In this document: positions 35,308 through 43,881 of the stretch, piece after piece
How the letters are laid out: each line of letters begins with the position of its first letter
Numbering within the stretch: the stretch's first letter is position 1
Assembly: GCF_013389665.1 (NCBI RefSeq)
Contig: NZ_CP058316.1
Coordinates: 992,001 to 1,056,000 of the forward strand
Length of the DNA stretch: 64,000 bases
Source of the DNA: Microbacterium oleivorans
GTDB lineage: Bacteria > Actinomycetota > Actinomycetes > Actinomycetales > Microbacteriaceae
Direction: 5' to 3'
The notes under the pieces: model-generated
Databases searched by the model: none
The model's input: the letters and a program-made list of their open reading frames with translations, nothing else
What the model was told of the DNA's origin: nothing
Program-made: the position numbers and the translations under genes

Positions 35308-35795
35308 GCGTGCTCCTTCTCTCTTTCGGGGGTGGTCGTGTCCGCGGCGGCGGATGCCGACCGCGCACCGGCGGCGGTGTCGCGCATGCCGTCGGCGAGT
35401 TCGGTGAGGGCTGCGATGAGGGCCCGGGCTCCGTCGACGGTCACGCCCATGCCCTGCGCGATGCAGCCGGGGACGTGGGCGAGCTCCGCGCGCAGGTCGC
35501 GGCCGCGCGAGGTCAGCGAGACCGAGACGACCCGTTCGTCCTCTCTCGTCCGCGTGCGCTCGACCAGCCCGTCCCGGGTCATCCGGCGCAGCAGCGGCGA
35601 CAGGGTGCCCGAGTCGAGGTCGAGGGCGTCGCCGAGCTCGCGGACGCTTCGGTCGTCGCGGCTCCACAGCAGCACGAGCACGAGGTACTGCGGATAGGTC
35701 AGCCCGTGCGGCTCGAGCAGCGTGGCGTAGGCCTTCGTCGTCGCGCGCGATGCCGCGTACATCGAGAAGCAGACCATGTGCTCCGTGGGTTCCAT
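35304..35795 (-). CDS. ohrR: MarR-family organic-peroxide regulator OhrR
   Basis: 163 aa from ATG 35795. MVCFSMYAASRA (residues 7-18) holds the reactive Cys at the start of helix 1 that defines OhrR. Winged helix RSVRELGDALDLDSGTLSPL and DGLVERTRTREDERVV follow. Peroxide oxidation of the Cys releases repression of ohr. CACAAC/GTTGTG palindromes directly upstream (35808-35828) are the likely operator. In-frame GTG 35810 lies inside that operator, so the later ATG is preferred. Confidence 0.93.
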   Translation of the reverse strand: MEPTEHMVCFSMYAASRATTKAYATLLEPHGLTYPQYLVLVLLWSRDDRSVRELGDALDLDSGTLSPLLRRMTRDGLVERTRTREDERVVSVSLTSRGRDLRAELAHVPGCIAQGMGVTVDGARALIAALTELADGMRDTAAGARSASAAADTTTPEREKEHA

Positions 35796-35807
35796 GCTTG
35801 CATCGTA

Positions 35808-35828
35808 CACAACCTAGTTGTGCACAAC
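35808..35828. promoter_or_regulatory. OhrR operator: overlapping CACAAC/GTTGTG palindromes
   Basis: CACAAC-cta-GTTGTG (35808-35822) and GTTGTGCACAAC (35817-35828) share the middle half-site, giving three alternating 6-bp half-sites 13 nt before the ohrR ATG. This fits OhrR autoregulation of ohrR-ohr. Confidence 0.75.
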
Positions 35829-35881
35829 CTATCGATCGGGAGAACGGCGCCCGTCGTTGCCGACGGGCGCCGTCCGACGCG

Positions 35882-36778
35882 TCACGGCGTGGGCATGCCG
35901 CCGTTGACGTTGAGGGTCTCCCCCGCGACGTAGCTCGACTCCGCCGACGCGAGGTACACGTAGGCCGGGGCGAGCTCGGCGGGCTGGCCCATGCGTCCGA
36001 GCGGCGTCTGCTCGCCGAAGCTCTCGAGCTTGTCCTGCGGCTGTCCGCCGCTCGGCTGCAGCGGTGTCCAGATCGGGCCGGGTGCGACGGCGTTGACGCG
36101 GATGCCCTTCGGCGCCAGCTGCTGCGCGAGCCCCTTGGTGAACGCGTTGATCGTCGCCTTGGTCGAGGCGTAGTCGACCAGCGTCTCCGACGGCGAGTAC
36201 GCCTGGATCGAGGTCGTGTTGATGATCGTCGCACCGGCGGGCAGGTGCGGCAGTGCCGCCTTGGTGATCCAGAACATCGCGTACACGTTCGTCTTGAACG
36301 TGTCGTCGAACTGCTCGTCCGTGATGTCGGCGAGCGACTCCTGGGCGATCTGCTTGCCGCCGTTGTTGACGAGGATGTCGATGCCGCCGAGCGCCGACAC
36401 CGTGTCGGCGACCAGTGAACGGCAGTACTCGGGGTCGCGCAGATCCCCCGGGAGAGTCGCCACGGTCACGCCGGCGTCCTTCAGGATGCCGGCGATCCGC
36501 TGCGCATCCTGCTCCTCTGCGGGGAGGTACGAGATCGCCACATCCGCACCCTCGCGCGCGAACGCGATAGCGGTGGCCGCGCCGATGCCCGAGTCACCGC
36601 CCGTGATGAGCGCCTTGCGGCCGGTGAGACGCCCGCTGCCGCGGTAGCTCTCCTCGCCGAGGTCCGCCTTGGGCGTCATCTCGGCATCGAGGCCCGGCTC
36701 GTCCATCTCCTGCTTCTCGGGTTCGATGTCCGAGTAGAGCTCGGCGGGGTTGACGAAGGTGTACTGGTCGCGGGACAT
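35882..36778 (-). CDS. SDR family oxidoreductase (YhdF/YghA-like)
   Basis: 298 aa with an N-terminal 45-residue extension, then [19 protein letters not shown] (TGxxxGIG cofactor loop, about residue 58), NNGGKQ, catalytic Ser in [11 protein letters not shown], and YASTK (Tyr-x3-Lys). The extension plus core is that of the stress-induced group of SDRs (general stress protein 39 type) often annotated as glucose/aldehyde dehydrogenases. Substrate unknown. 41 nt behind the SMP-30 gene and probably on its transcript. Confidence 0.88.
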   Translation of the reverse strand: MSRDQYTFVNPAELYSDIEPEKQEMDEPGLDAEMTPKADLGEESYRGSGRLTGRKALITGGDSGIGAATAIAFAREGADVAISYLPAEEQDAQRIAGILKDAGVTVATLPGDLRDPEYCRSLVADTVSALGGIDILVNNGGKQIAQESLADITDEQFDDTFKTNVYAMFWITKAALPHLPAGATIINTTSIQAYSPSETLVDYASTKATINAFTKGLAQQLAPKGIRVNAVAPGPIWTPLQPSGGQPQDKLESFGEQTPLGRMGQPAELAPAYVYLASAESSYVAGETLNVNGGMPTP

Positions 36779-36819
36779 GATGTCTCCTTCCGGTCGGTCT
36801 TTCGTGGACGGTCGTGCGG

Positions 36820-37704
36820 TCAGGGGGTGGATGCGACGCCGAAGGTGTGGACGCCGCGTCCGCCGATCGGGTGGTCGAGACGGAAGATGCCGCCCGAGAG
36901 CGGATGCCGCTGCAGCTGCTCCTCGGTGAGGTTCTCCCGGGCCGACCCGACGAGGAGGGTGCGGAGGTCGGGGCCGACGAAGGCCACCGAGGTGATGTTG
37001 GGGGCGGGCATCGCGGTCTCGTCGACGATCTCGCCCGCGGTGTTCCAGTGCGCGACCGCTCCCTCGCCGTACAGCCCGTTCGCGAACGATCCGTCGGCCG
37101 CCATCGTCAGCCCGTCGCTCGCGCGGCCGACGAGGAACGGTTCGAGCTCGCCGAGCTCGCCATCGGGCCCGTAAGGCGCGCGATACACCGTCGAGGTGCC
37201 GGTGTCGGTGAGGTACATGGTGCGGCCGTCGTCGGACCACTCCATCCCGTTGGCGACCGCGAACCCTCCGCTGATCACGCGGACCGCACCGTCGCCGTCG
37301 ACCGACCAGACCGTCGCGTCGGCGTCGTCGGTGGTCAGCTCCATGCCGCCGACGACGAACCGGCCGAAGGGATCGACCTTGCCCTCGTTCAGGCGCATGC
37401 CGTCGTGGCGATGCGGCAGAGTCGCCAGCTCCCGCTCGATGCGGCCGTGCTCGTCGAGGAGCACGACGCGATCCTTCAGAGCCGCGACGTACCCGCCGCC
37501 CGCCGCCGGCTGCACGGCCGACAGGGGCGGGGGCAGCTCGACGATCCGGTCGTCGCTGCCGTCCACGGCGCCGTCGAGCGGTCCGCGGTGCAACAGGCCG
37601 GCGGTGATGTCGACCCAGACCACCTCGTCGCTGCGCGCGTCCCACCAGATGCTCTCGACGAGCACCGCACGGGTGTCGCGGAACACCGTGACCTCACTTG
37701 CCAC
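36820..37704 (-). CDS. SMP-30/gluconolactonase/LRE family protein
   Basis: 294 aa six-bladed propeller. [17 protein letters not shown] (metal Glu), [18 protein letters not shown] (Asn and substrate residues), [20 protein letters not shown] (Asn), and [14 protein letters not shown] (metal Asp). Hydrolyses aldonolactones with a divalent metal. Start GTG 37704 because GAGGAGG lies about 7 nt upstream; it overlaps the GH15 stop by 11 nt. ATG 37728 is an alternative. Confidence 0.88.
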   Translation of the reverse strand: MASEVTVFRDTRAVLVESIWWDARSDEVVWVDITAGLLHRGPLDGAVDGSDDRIVELPPPLSAVQPAAGGGYVAALKDRVVLLDEHGRIERELATLPHRHDGMRLNEGKVDPFGRFVVGGMELTTDDADATVWSVDGDGAVRVISGGFAVANGMEWSDDGRTMYLTDTGTSTVYRAPYGPDGELGELEPFLVGRASDGLTMAADGSFANGLYGEGAVAHWNTAGEIVDETAMPAPNITSVAFVGPDLRTLLVGSARENLTEEQLQRHPLSGGIFRLDHPIGGRGVHTFGVASTP

Positions 37705-39484
37705 GGAGAGCCTCCTCGGGAACGACATCGCGGATGGTGAGCACCGTGGCGATGAAGGCCAGGTGGCTGAGCGCCTGCGGGGTGTTGCCCCACGCGGAGC
37801 CGTCGGCGGCGTCGATCATCTCGGCGTAGATGCCCACGTCGTTGGCGTGGGAGACGAGCTGATCGACGAGGTCGAGCGCCTCGTCGTGGCGTCCGACGCA
37901 GGCGAGGGCCTCGGCGCGCCAGAACGCGCAGGCCACGAAGGTCTTCTCCTCCGCGGCCACACCGCTGTAGCGGTAGAGCAGCGGACCCGCACCCAGCTCG
38001 GCGCTGAGGGCGTCGATCGTCGACGACATGCGTTCCCCCCGGTCGAAACCCGTCGGGGCGTGGAGCAGGACGGAGGCATCGAGCTCCTCCGACCCGGCGA
38101 AGAAGGTGTACGCACGCAGTTCGGGAGACCAGCAGTTCTCCTCGATCCAGAGCCGGATGCGCTCGCGCTCGGCCTTCCACCGGTCGGCGCTGCCGGGGAT
38201 CGCTCCGCTCTCGGCGAGCGCGACCGCGTCGTCGAGAGCCTTCCAGCACCCCATCTTCGACGACGTGTAGTGGCGCTCCTCCGGAAGCTCCCACATGCCC
38301 GAGTCGGGGTTGCGCCACAGGTCGCAGGTGCGATCGGCCACGCCGGCGAGCATGCGCGCCGTGCCGATGTCGAGCACGTTCCCGGCGTCGACATAGGTGC
38401 GGCAGATCGCCATGAGGTCGCCGTAGACGCCCAGCTGGAGCTGCTCGCGGGCCGGGTTCCCGGTCACCACCGGGCCGATGTCGCGCCATCCGGGCACGTG
38501 GTACTCCTGCGCATCGGGAACGAGCTCGCCGCCCAGCGTGTACATGACGTGCAGTTCGGGTCCGTGATCACGGATCGTGCGCAGCATCCACGACAGCGCG
38601 GCGTGCGTCTCCTCACGCAGGCCGAAGCGGACGAGGGCGTGCGCGGTGTAGGCGAGGTCGCGCACCCAGGCGTAGCGGTAGTCCCAGTTCTTGCCGCCCT
38701 CGGGGTTCTCGGGCAACGACGTGGTGGCCGCCGCGGCGATCGCTCCGGTGGGGCTGAAGATGAGGAGCTTGAGGGCGAGGGCGCTGCGCTGCATGCGCTC
38801 GGCCCAGGGACCGTCGTATGAGAAGACCTCCGACCAGTGCCGCCAGTTGCCGATCGTCCGGTCGATGCCGATGTCGACCTTGCGCGGGTCCGGGAGGTGC
38901 AGGGGCTCGTCGTGCGTCGCGGCCAGCGCGATGAGGTGCCGCGAGCCCGGCCGCGTCGTGAACGACCCGGTCAGCCGCGGGCCGCTCGTGCCGTCCGGGT
39001 CGGGCGCGTCGGGGCCGTGCTCGAAGCCGACGACGACCATCGCCGTCTTCCCGCTGCGGATCACGTCGCCGTGCTGGGTCCGCTCGATCCACGGGGCTGC
39101 CGTCCGCAGCGATGTTCCCGGGTGGATGCGCCAGGCCATCGGCACCGTGCCCGCGACCCCGTCGATGCGGCGGGCGAGCTCTGCCCACGGCATCCGTCCG
39201 GCGACCCCCGACACCATCGCGTCGGTGACCAGGACCGAGCCGGTCGCGGTGGTGAAGGTCGTCTCGAGGACGTTGGTGTCGGGGATGTAGCGCCGTGACG
39301 TCTCGAAGTCGTCGACGGGCGCGAGCTCGAGGCATCCGCCCGTCTCGTCGTCGAGGAGCCGGGCGAAGACCGGCGTGCTCGTCAGGTCGGGAAGCGGCAG
39401 CCAGTCGATGCTGCCGCCGAGCCCGATCAACGCGACCGTGCGACCGTCTCCGATCGGCGCGTACGACTCGATGCCGCCGGTCAC
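37694..39484 (-). CDS. Glycoside hydrolase family 15 (glucoamylase/trehalase-like)
   Basis: 596 aa from GTG 39484 (GTGA overlap with the preceding acidic protein). N-terminal beta domain (GDGRTVALIGLGGSIDWLPL) and a catalytic (alpha/alpha)6 barrel with NWDYRYAWVRDLAYTAHAL (about residue 325) and SADRWKAERERI. No signal peptide, so intracellular. Members cleave maltooligosaccharides, trehalose or isomaltose; trehalase is a good alternative in actinomycetes. With SMP-30 and SDR downstream it may feed a glucose/gluconate route. Confidence 0.88.
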   Translation of the reverse strand: MTGGIESYAPIGDGRTVALIGLGGSIDWLPLPDLTSTPVFARLLDDETGGCLELAPVDDFETSRRYIPDTNVLETTFTTATGSVLVTDAMVSGVAGRMPWAELARRIDGVAGTVPMAWRIHPGTSLRTAAPWIERTQHGDVIRSGKTAMVVVGFEHGPDAPDPDGTSGPRLTGSFTTRPGSRHLIALAATHDEPLHLPDPRKVDIGIDRTIGNWRHWSEVFSYDGPWAERMQRSALALKLLIFSPTGAIAAAATTSLPENPEGGKNWDYRYAWVRDLAYTAHALVRFGLREETHAALSWMLRTIRDHGPELHVMYTLGGELVPDAQEYHVPGWRDIGPVVTGNPAREQLQLGVYGDLMAICRTYVDAGNVLDIGTARMLAGVADRTCDLWRNPDSGMWELPEERHYTSSKMGCWKALDDAVALAESGAIPGSADRWKAERERIRLWIEENCWSPELRAYTFFAGSEELDASVLLHAPTGFDRGERMSSTIDALSAELGAGPLLYRYSGVAAEEKTFVACAFWRAEALACVGRHDEALDLVDQLVSHANDVGIYAEMIDAADGSAWGNTPQALSHLAFIATVLTIRDVVPEEALRGK

Positions 39485-39840
39485 AGCCCCTCGTCGGTGA
39501 TGTCGCCCTCGCCGTCCTCGCCCAGCTCGGCGATGATCGGATCGTCGCCTTGCGTCTCGGGCTGAACGCCGGTGGCAGGCAGATCCTCGACGGGGATCTC
39601 GTCGTCGTTCGAGGGCAGGTGCGCCGGGTCGTCGCTGGTGGCCGTGGCCGTGTCGAGCTCGGCCGGGTCGACGCCCGCGTCGAGCGCATCGTCGATGGCC
39701 TCCGTGCGATCCCACTCCTGCTGCGCGGGGTCGAGCGAGGGGTCCGCTTCGCTCGTCGCGTCTCCGTCGCGGAGAGGCTGGACGCCCACGTCCTCGGCAG
39801 CGGCGGGGCGGGCGAGGTCGTCGTTGAATGCGTTGGACAT
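39481..39840 (-). CDS. Acidic, lysine-free hypothetical protein
   Basis: 119 aa from ATG 39840. Very rich in Asp, Glu, Ala and Pro, with no Lys or Cys and a single Trp; probably disordered. Contains NDDEIPVEDLPATGVQPE and repeated DAG/ADP turns. First gene of the GH15-SMP30-SDR string, with a GTGA overlap to GH15. I do not recognise a family, and no function can be assigned. Confidence 0.65.
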   Translation of the reverse strand: MSNAFNDDLARPAAAEDVGVQPLRDGDATSEADPSLDPAQQEWDRTEAIDDALDAGVDPAELDTATATSDDPAHLPSNDDEIPVEDLPATGVQPETQGDDPIIAELGEDGEGDITDEGL

Positions 39841-40016
39841 GACTCCACGATCGGGGCCGGGACCGAATCCGTCGAGGCACTTGCGACAGGCCGGGACGCG
39901 AGGTAACGCGTGGACGTCGTCTCGTCGCCGGCCGCATCCAGGGGTCGAATCCAGCGGTCGCACCGGAAGCGGCCGGTACCCTGGAGCACTCCGCCCCTTT
40001 CCCTCGGAGGTTCCGC

Positions 40017-40940
40017 GTGCCCGTCACCCGAATGCTGTTCGATGCCGGCCGCGGCGCCTTGATCGGAACCGCGGAGATCATCCCGGGAGTCAGCGGCGGC
40101 ACCGTCGCGTTGATCGTAGGGGTCTACGAGACGCTCATCGCATCGGCCGGCCACCTGGCTCGCGGGATCGCCTACGCGATCGTCGACGGCGTGCGCGGTC
40201 GCGGGATGGCGCGGGCCGGCCGCGAGTTCGCCGCTGTGCGCTGGGCGGTCATCCTGCCCGTGGGCGTCGGGATGGTCGCGGCCGTCGTGGTGGCGTCGGC
40301 GCTGCTCGCGCCCATCGTCGAGGCCGAGCCGGTCGCCTCGCGCGCGCTGTTCTGCGGCCTCATCCTCGCGTCGCTCGTCGTGCCGATCCGCATGGTCGGC
40401 GGGCGCTGGCGGCCCCGCGAGTACGGTCTCGCCGCGCTCGGCGTCGCGGTCGGCTTCGCCCTGACCAGCCTGCCGCAGGTCGATCCTCTCGAACCACCGT
40501 TGCCGGTGGTCGCCCTGGCCGCCGCCTTCGCCGTGTGCGCGCTCGTCGTGCCCGGCGTCTCGGGGTCGTTCCTGCTGCTGGCCGTCGGCATGTACGCCCC
40601 GACGCTGGCGGCGGTCAATGAGCGCGACTTGGTGTATCTCGGCGTGTTCGTCCTCGGCGCGTTGGTGGGCCTGGGGCTGTTCGTCTCGGTGCTGCAGTGG
40701 CTTCTGGCCCACCGGCGCCGCGTCATGCTCGCGACCATGACCGGGCTCATGATCGGGTCCCTGCGGGCGCTCTGGCCGTGGCAGGAGGCCGGCGTCGTGC
40801 AGGCCCCCGGGGCCGATCTGGTGCCCGTCCTGCTGCTCGTCGCACTGGGAGCCGCGGCAGTGGGAGGCGTGCTGCTCATCGAGTCGGCCGTGCTCCGGCG
40901 CGCCGCCCGTCGATTGGATGCCGGCGACGCCGACGGCTAG
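40017..40940 (+). CDS. DUF368 membrane protein
   Basis: 307 aa, about eight hydrophobic helices. GTAEIIPGVSGGTVALIVGV (residues 15-34) and CALVVPGVSGSFLLLAVGMY (about residues 180-199) are the paired PGVSG motifs of DUF368. Recent work links this family to undecaprenyl-phosphate translocation (PopT-type), recycling the lipid carrier. GTG start with TCGGAGG 8 nt upstream. Adjacent to but not overlapping the P450 gene. Confidence 0.87.
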   Translation: MPVTRMLFDAGRGALIGTAEIIPGVSGGTVALIVGVYETLIASAGHLARGIAYAIVDGVRGRGMARAGREFAAVRWAVILPVGVGMVAAVVVASALLAPIVEAEPVASRALFCGLILASLVVPIRMVGGRWRPREYGLAALGVAVGFALTSLPQVDPLEPPLPVVALAAAFAVCALVVPGVSGSFLLLAVGMYAPTLAAVNERDLVYLGVFVLGALVGLGLFVSVLQWLLAHRRRVMLATMTGLMIGSLRALWPWQEAGVVQAPGADLVPVLLLVALGAAAVGGVLLIESAVLRRAARRLDAGDADG

Positions 40941-41002
40941 CACAGCGGCCGGCGATGCGCCTCCCCCTGGGGTCCGCGGGCACGGCGTGTGAGCGTGAGG
41001 GG

Positions 41003-42322
41003 ATGATGGCCTCGATCACCGCCGCCGCCCGGACGCTGCGAGACGACTCGCCCCACCTGCTGCTGCGCGGCTACGGGTTCGGCAAGCGGATCTGGAGGCG
41101 GGTGCCGGCGGGCGCCCGGTCGGCTCCGATGGGGCTGCTCGGCGACCCGACGGTGTTCGTGCGGGGGGCGGAGGGCGTCGAGCTGTTCTACGACGAGAGC
41201 CGCATCCGTCGTCACGGCGCGATGCCGGGGATCGTGCAGGAGACGCTCTTCGGGCACGGGTCCGTGCACAGCCTCGACGGCGAGGAGCACCGCCACCGCA
41301 AGGCGACGTTCCTGACCGTGGCGTACGAAGACGAACAGGTGGAGCGGTTGCGGCCGCTGCTGGCCGCGGAATGGCGGGCGGAGCTCGACGACTGGCTGAG
41401 CGGTGGCGAGCGATCCGCCTACGACGCCGCCGTGGGCGCCTTCGGTCGAGCGGTCATGCGCTGGGCGGGCCTGCCCGGAACCCCCGCGGCGAAGACCCGC
41501 TGGGCCGCACGCCTCGCCCAGATCGTGGACGGATTCGGTGTGCCCTACTCCCCCGAGTACGCACTCGCGTGGCTGAACCGGTCATGGTCGGATCGGCACG
41601 CACAGCGCCTCATCGAAGCGGTGCGCGACGGCGACCTCGATGCCCCCGAGGGAGCGGCGCTGCGCGCGTGGACCTGGCACCGGGACCGGTCGGGCGTGCT
41701 GCTGTCGGCGCGCCTCGCCGGCATCGAGCTGCAGAACAGCATGCGTCCGATGATCGCGGTGGCACGATTCGTCGCATTCGCGGCGAAGGAACTGCACGAG
41801 CGGCCGGAATGGCGCGAGCGCATCGCTGCGGAATCCGCCGACCGCGGCACGCTCGACGGCGGGCCGCTCGCGGTCGCGTTCGCACAGGAGATCCGGCGCA
41901 CGGCCCCGTTCGTGCCCATGCTGCCCGCCCGCGCGGTGGCCGATGTCGAGCTCGACGGCCAGCGCGTGCAGGCGGGTGGTCGCGTGGTGCTCGACATCCT
42001 CGGCACGAACCTCGATGAACGGTCGTGGGAGCGCCCGGACTCGTTCGCCCCCGAGCGCTTCGTCGGCGTCGAGGACTACGAGGCGCTGACGGCCTTCGTG
42101 CCGCACGGCGGCGCGGACGTCGCGACCGGGCACCGCTGCCCGGGCGAGAAGCTCGCGATCGCGGGCCTCGCGACCGCCGTCACGGTCCTGAGCGACCCCG
42201 GCGTGACCATCCTCGGCGACGGGCTCGACGTCGACCTCCGGCGGCTGCCCACCAAGCCCGCTTCCGGCGGCCGCGTGCAGAAGACCGGTGAGGGCGCGCG
42301 CTGCCCGTTCCACCGCCGCTGA
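41003..42322 (+). CDS. Cytochrome P450, CYP152 (fatty-acid peroxygenase)-like
   Basis: 439 aa. Heme Cys loop ADVATGHRCPGEKLAI (about residues 370-385). I-helix QNSMRPMIAVARFVAF has an Arg-Pro pair in place of the usual acid-alcohol pair, the hallmark of CYP152 peroxygenases, which use H2O2 to hydroxylate or decarboxylate fatty acids without redox partners. No ferredoxin or reductase gene is nearby, consistent with that. ATG 41003 or 41006. The C-terminus RCPFHRR is unusual. Terminator at 42437. Confidence 0.88.
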   Translation: MMASITAAARTLRDDSPHLLLRGYGFGKRIWRRVPAGARSAPMGLLGDPTVFVRGAEGVELFYDESRIRRHGAMPGIVQETLFGHGSVHSLDGEEHRHRKATFLTVAYEDEQVERLRPLLAAEWRAELDDWLSGGERSAYDAAVGAFGRAVMRWAGLPGTPAAKTRWAARLAQIVDGFGVPYSPEYALAWLNRSWSDRHAQRLIEAVRDGDLDAPEGAALRAWTWHRDRSGVLLSARLAGIELQNSMRPMIAVARFVAFAAKELHERPEWRERIAAESADRGTLDGGPLAVAFAQEIRRTAPFVPMLPARAVADVELDGQRVQAGGRVVLDILGTNLDERSWERPDSFAPERFVGVEDYEALTAFVPHGGADVATGHRCPGEKLAIAGLATAVTVLSDPGVTILGDGLDVDLRRLPTKPASGGRVQKTGEGARCPFHRR

Positions 42323-42436
42323 TGGTGCGACCCGCCGCCGCGGCGTGCCGCCGTGTCCCCCGAAGAGCCGACTCGACGGCGGCGCCGCCCGGCCGTAGCG
42401 TCGAAGCAGAACGTCGACGGTCTCCCCCGGATCGCA

Positions 42437-42476
42437 GAACGCCCCGCATCCTCGGATGCCGGGGCGTTCTTGTCGT
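42437..42476 (+). terminator. Terminator after the P450 gene
   Basis: GAACGCCCCG-CATCC pairs with GGATGCCGGGGCGTTC (one bulged G, 2-nt loop), followed by TTGT. A stem of 15 bp in a gene-free region 115 nt downstream of the P450 stop. Confidence 0.8.
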
Positions 42477-42891
42477 CGGGTCGCGCACGTCGGGTCTGCG
42501 CGCGTGTCTTCCGGCCGCGCGTCATCCGATCGGATGAAATCTCGAGCCCAAGGTCGTGCTGCGCGGGGCCGGAGACGGTGCTCGGGAGATCTCGTTTACG
42601 CAGCCTGACCGGGGCTTTATCTCGTCCCGCCACCCGAACGCGACCGTGTCGCGCCTGTGCCATGCGCGGCATGATGGTCCCGTCGGGCGCGATCCGGCGC
42701 TGCTGGGGAGCAGGGCGGGCCTGCTCGACCCCACGGCCGCGAGCACAATCCTCGCTCGCGCCCGGCCTGCGCCCGGGGCTCTGGAGGGGCCCCGGGCGCC
42801 CTCCTGGCCTGTGCGAGCTCAGCCCGCGCGTTCTCCGGCGAAAGGCTCGGTGGACCGATCATGGCTCACCGAGGTCGACGATGGGCCGGAC
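42477..42891. other. Gene-free stretch with a strong GC hairpin
   Basis: I see no coding sequence between the P450 terminator and the aldolase gene. Open frames through it read like shadows. An 11-bp hairpin sits at 42769-42799. Confidence 0.5.
42769..42799. terminator. GC-rich hairpin downstream of the aldolase operon
   Basis: GCGCCCGGGGC (42769-42779) and GCCCCGGGCGC (42789-42799) form a perfect 11-bp stem with a 9-nt loop. It sits about 90 nt beyond the stop of the leftward aldolase gene and may end that transcript; no T tract follows. Confidence 0.5.
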
Positions 42892-43791
42892 TCAGCGGCC
42901 GCCCGCCGCGATGGCGTCGGCACCGGCCAGGAGCTGCGACATCGCTGCCGCATCGACATCCCGCGGCTGCCACCGACCACCGAGGCCCCAGCCCAGCCCG
43001 GCACGCTGCTCGACGAGCTCTTTCGCCGAGGCAGGGTAGGTCGGACCCATCGAACGTTCGACGTGATCGAGCGCCGTCTGCAGCTCGCGTGCTCGCGCCG
43101 TCGCACCGTTCTCGACGATCCACTGCACGTGCTCCGGGTAAACGTTGACGATCCAGCCCGAAAGACCCGACACCCCCACCTCGAGCGACTCCACGAGCGA
43201 CTCGATTCCCGCGTTGAACACCTTGAGCGGAGTTCCGTCGGAGGCCGCGACACGTTCGGCCATCGTCGCGATGTCGTGGCTCGTCTCCTTGAAGAACGTG
43301 AAGCGACCCGTGCTCGCCAGCTGCGAGACGGCTGCCGTGCTCAGAATCCGATGGTACGGAAGCGGGCACTCGTACACGCCGAAGCTCACCTCGGGTGCCG
43401 CCGCCAACGCGGCGTCGATCTTGTCCCACAGCGCCGATTCCGGGTCGGATTCGGCGAGGAGCACCGAGGCGATGAGCACGACGACGTCGACGCCGGTCTC
43501 AGCCAGACGTGCGGTAGCGGCCGCCACGGCCTCGGCGTCGCCGAACTCGACGACGGAGGCGAGCACCGGCACACGTCCCGCGGCCCGCTGCACGACCCTA
43601 CGAGCGACATCCAAGCGCTCCGGTTCGGACAGCTCGAACATCTCACCCGAGAGGGCGACGGGGAACAGCCCCGCGGCTCCCCGGTCGATGAGCCAGTCCG
43701 TGAAGCGGTCCAGCCCGTCGACATCCACCACACCGTCATCGGTGAACGGTGTGAGCATGACCGGGTAGGCGCCGTCGGGCAGTGTGGACAT
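42892..43791 (-). CDS. Dihydrodipicolinate synthase-family aldolase/lyase
   Basis: 299 aa from ATG 43791 (an upstream in-frame GTG would add 27 Ser/Thr-rich residues). TIM-barrel DapA superfamily: ALSGEMFELSEPER in place of the usual GTTGE, catalytic Tyr in VYECPLPYHRIL, and Schiff-base Lys in RFTFFKETSHDIA (about residue 160). In a sugar locus it more likely cleaves a 2-keto-3-deoxy sugar acid than makes dihydrodipicolinate. Last gene of the leftward ABC/AKR/MFS string. Confidence 0.85.
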   Translation of the reverse strand: MSTLPDGAYPVMLTPFTDDGVVDVDGLDRFTDWLIDRGAAGLFPVALSGEMFELSEPERLDVARRVVQRAAGRVPVLASVVEFGDAEAVAAATARLAETGVDVVVLIASVLLAESDPESALWDKIDAALAAAPEVSFGVYECPLPYHRILSTAAVSQLASTGRFTFFKETSHDIATMAERVAASDGTPLKVFNAGIESLVESLEVGVSGLSGWIVNVYPEHVQWIVENGATARARELQTALDHVERSMGPTYPASAKELVEQRAGLGWGLGGRWQPRDVDAAAMSQLLAGADAIAAGGR

Positions 43792-43881
43792 GATTCTCCT
43801 ATCGAGTGGTTCGGTTCTCCGGGGCGGATGCCGCGGACGAGAGGTCGACGTCGAGGTGCTGCTGCCAGACAAGCACAGACG

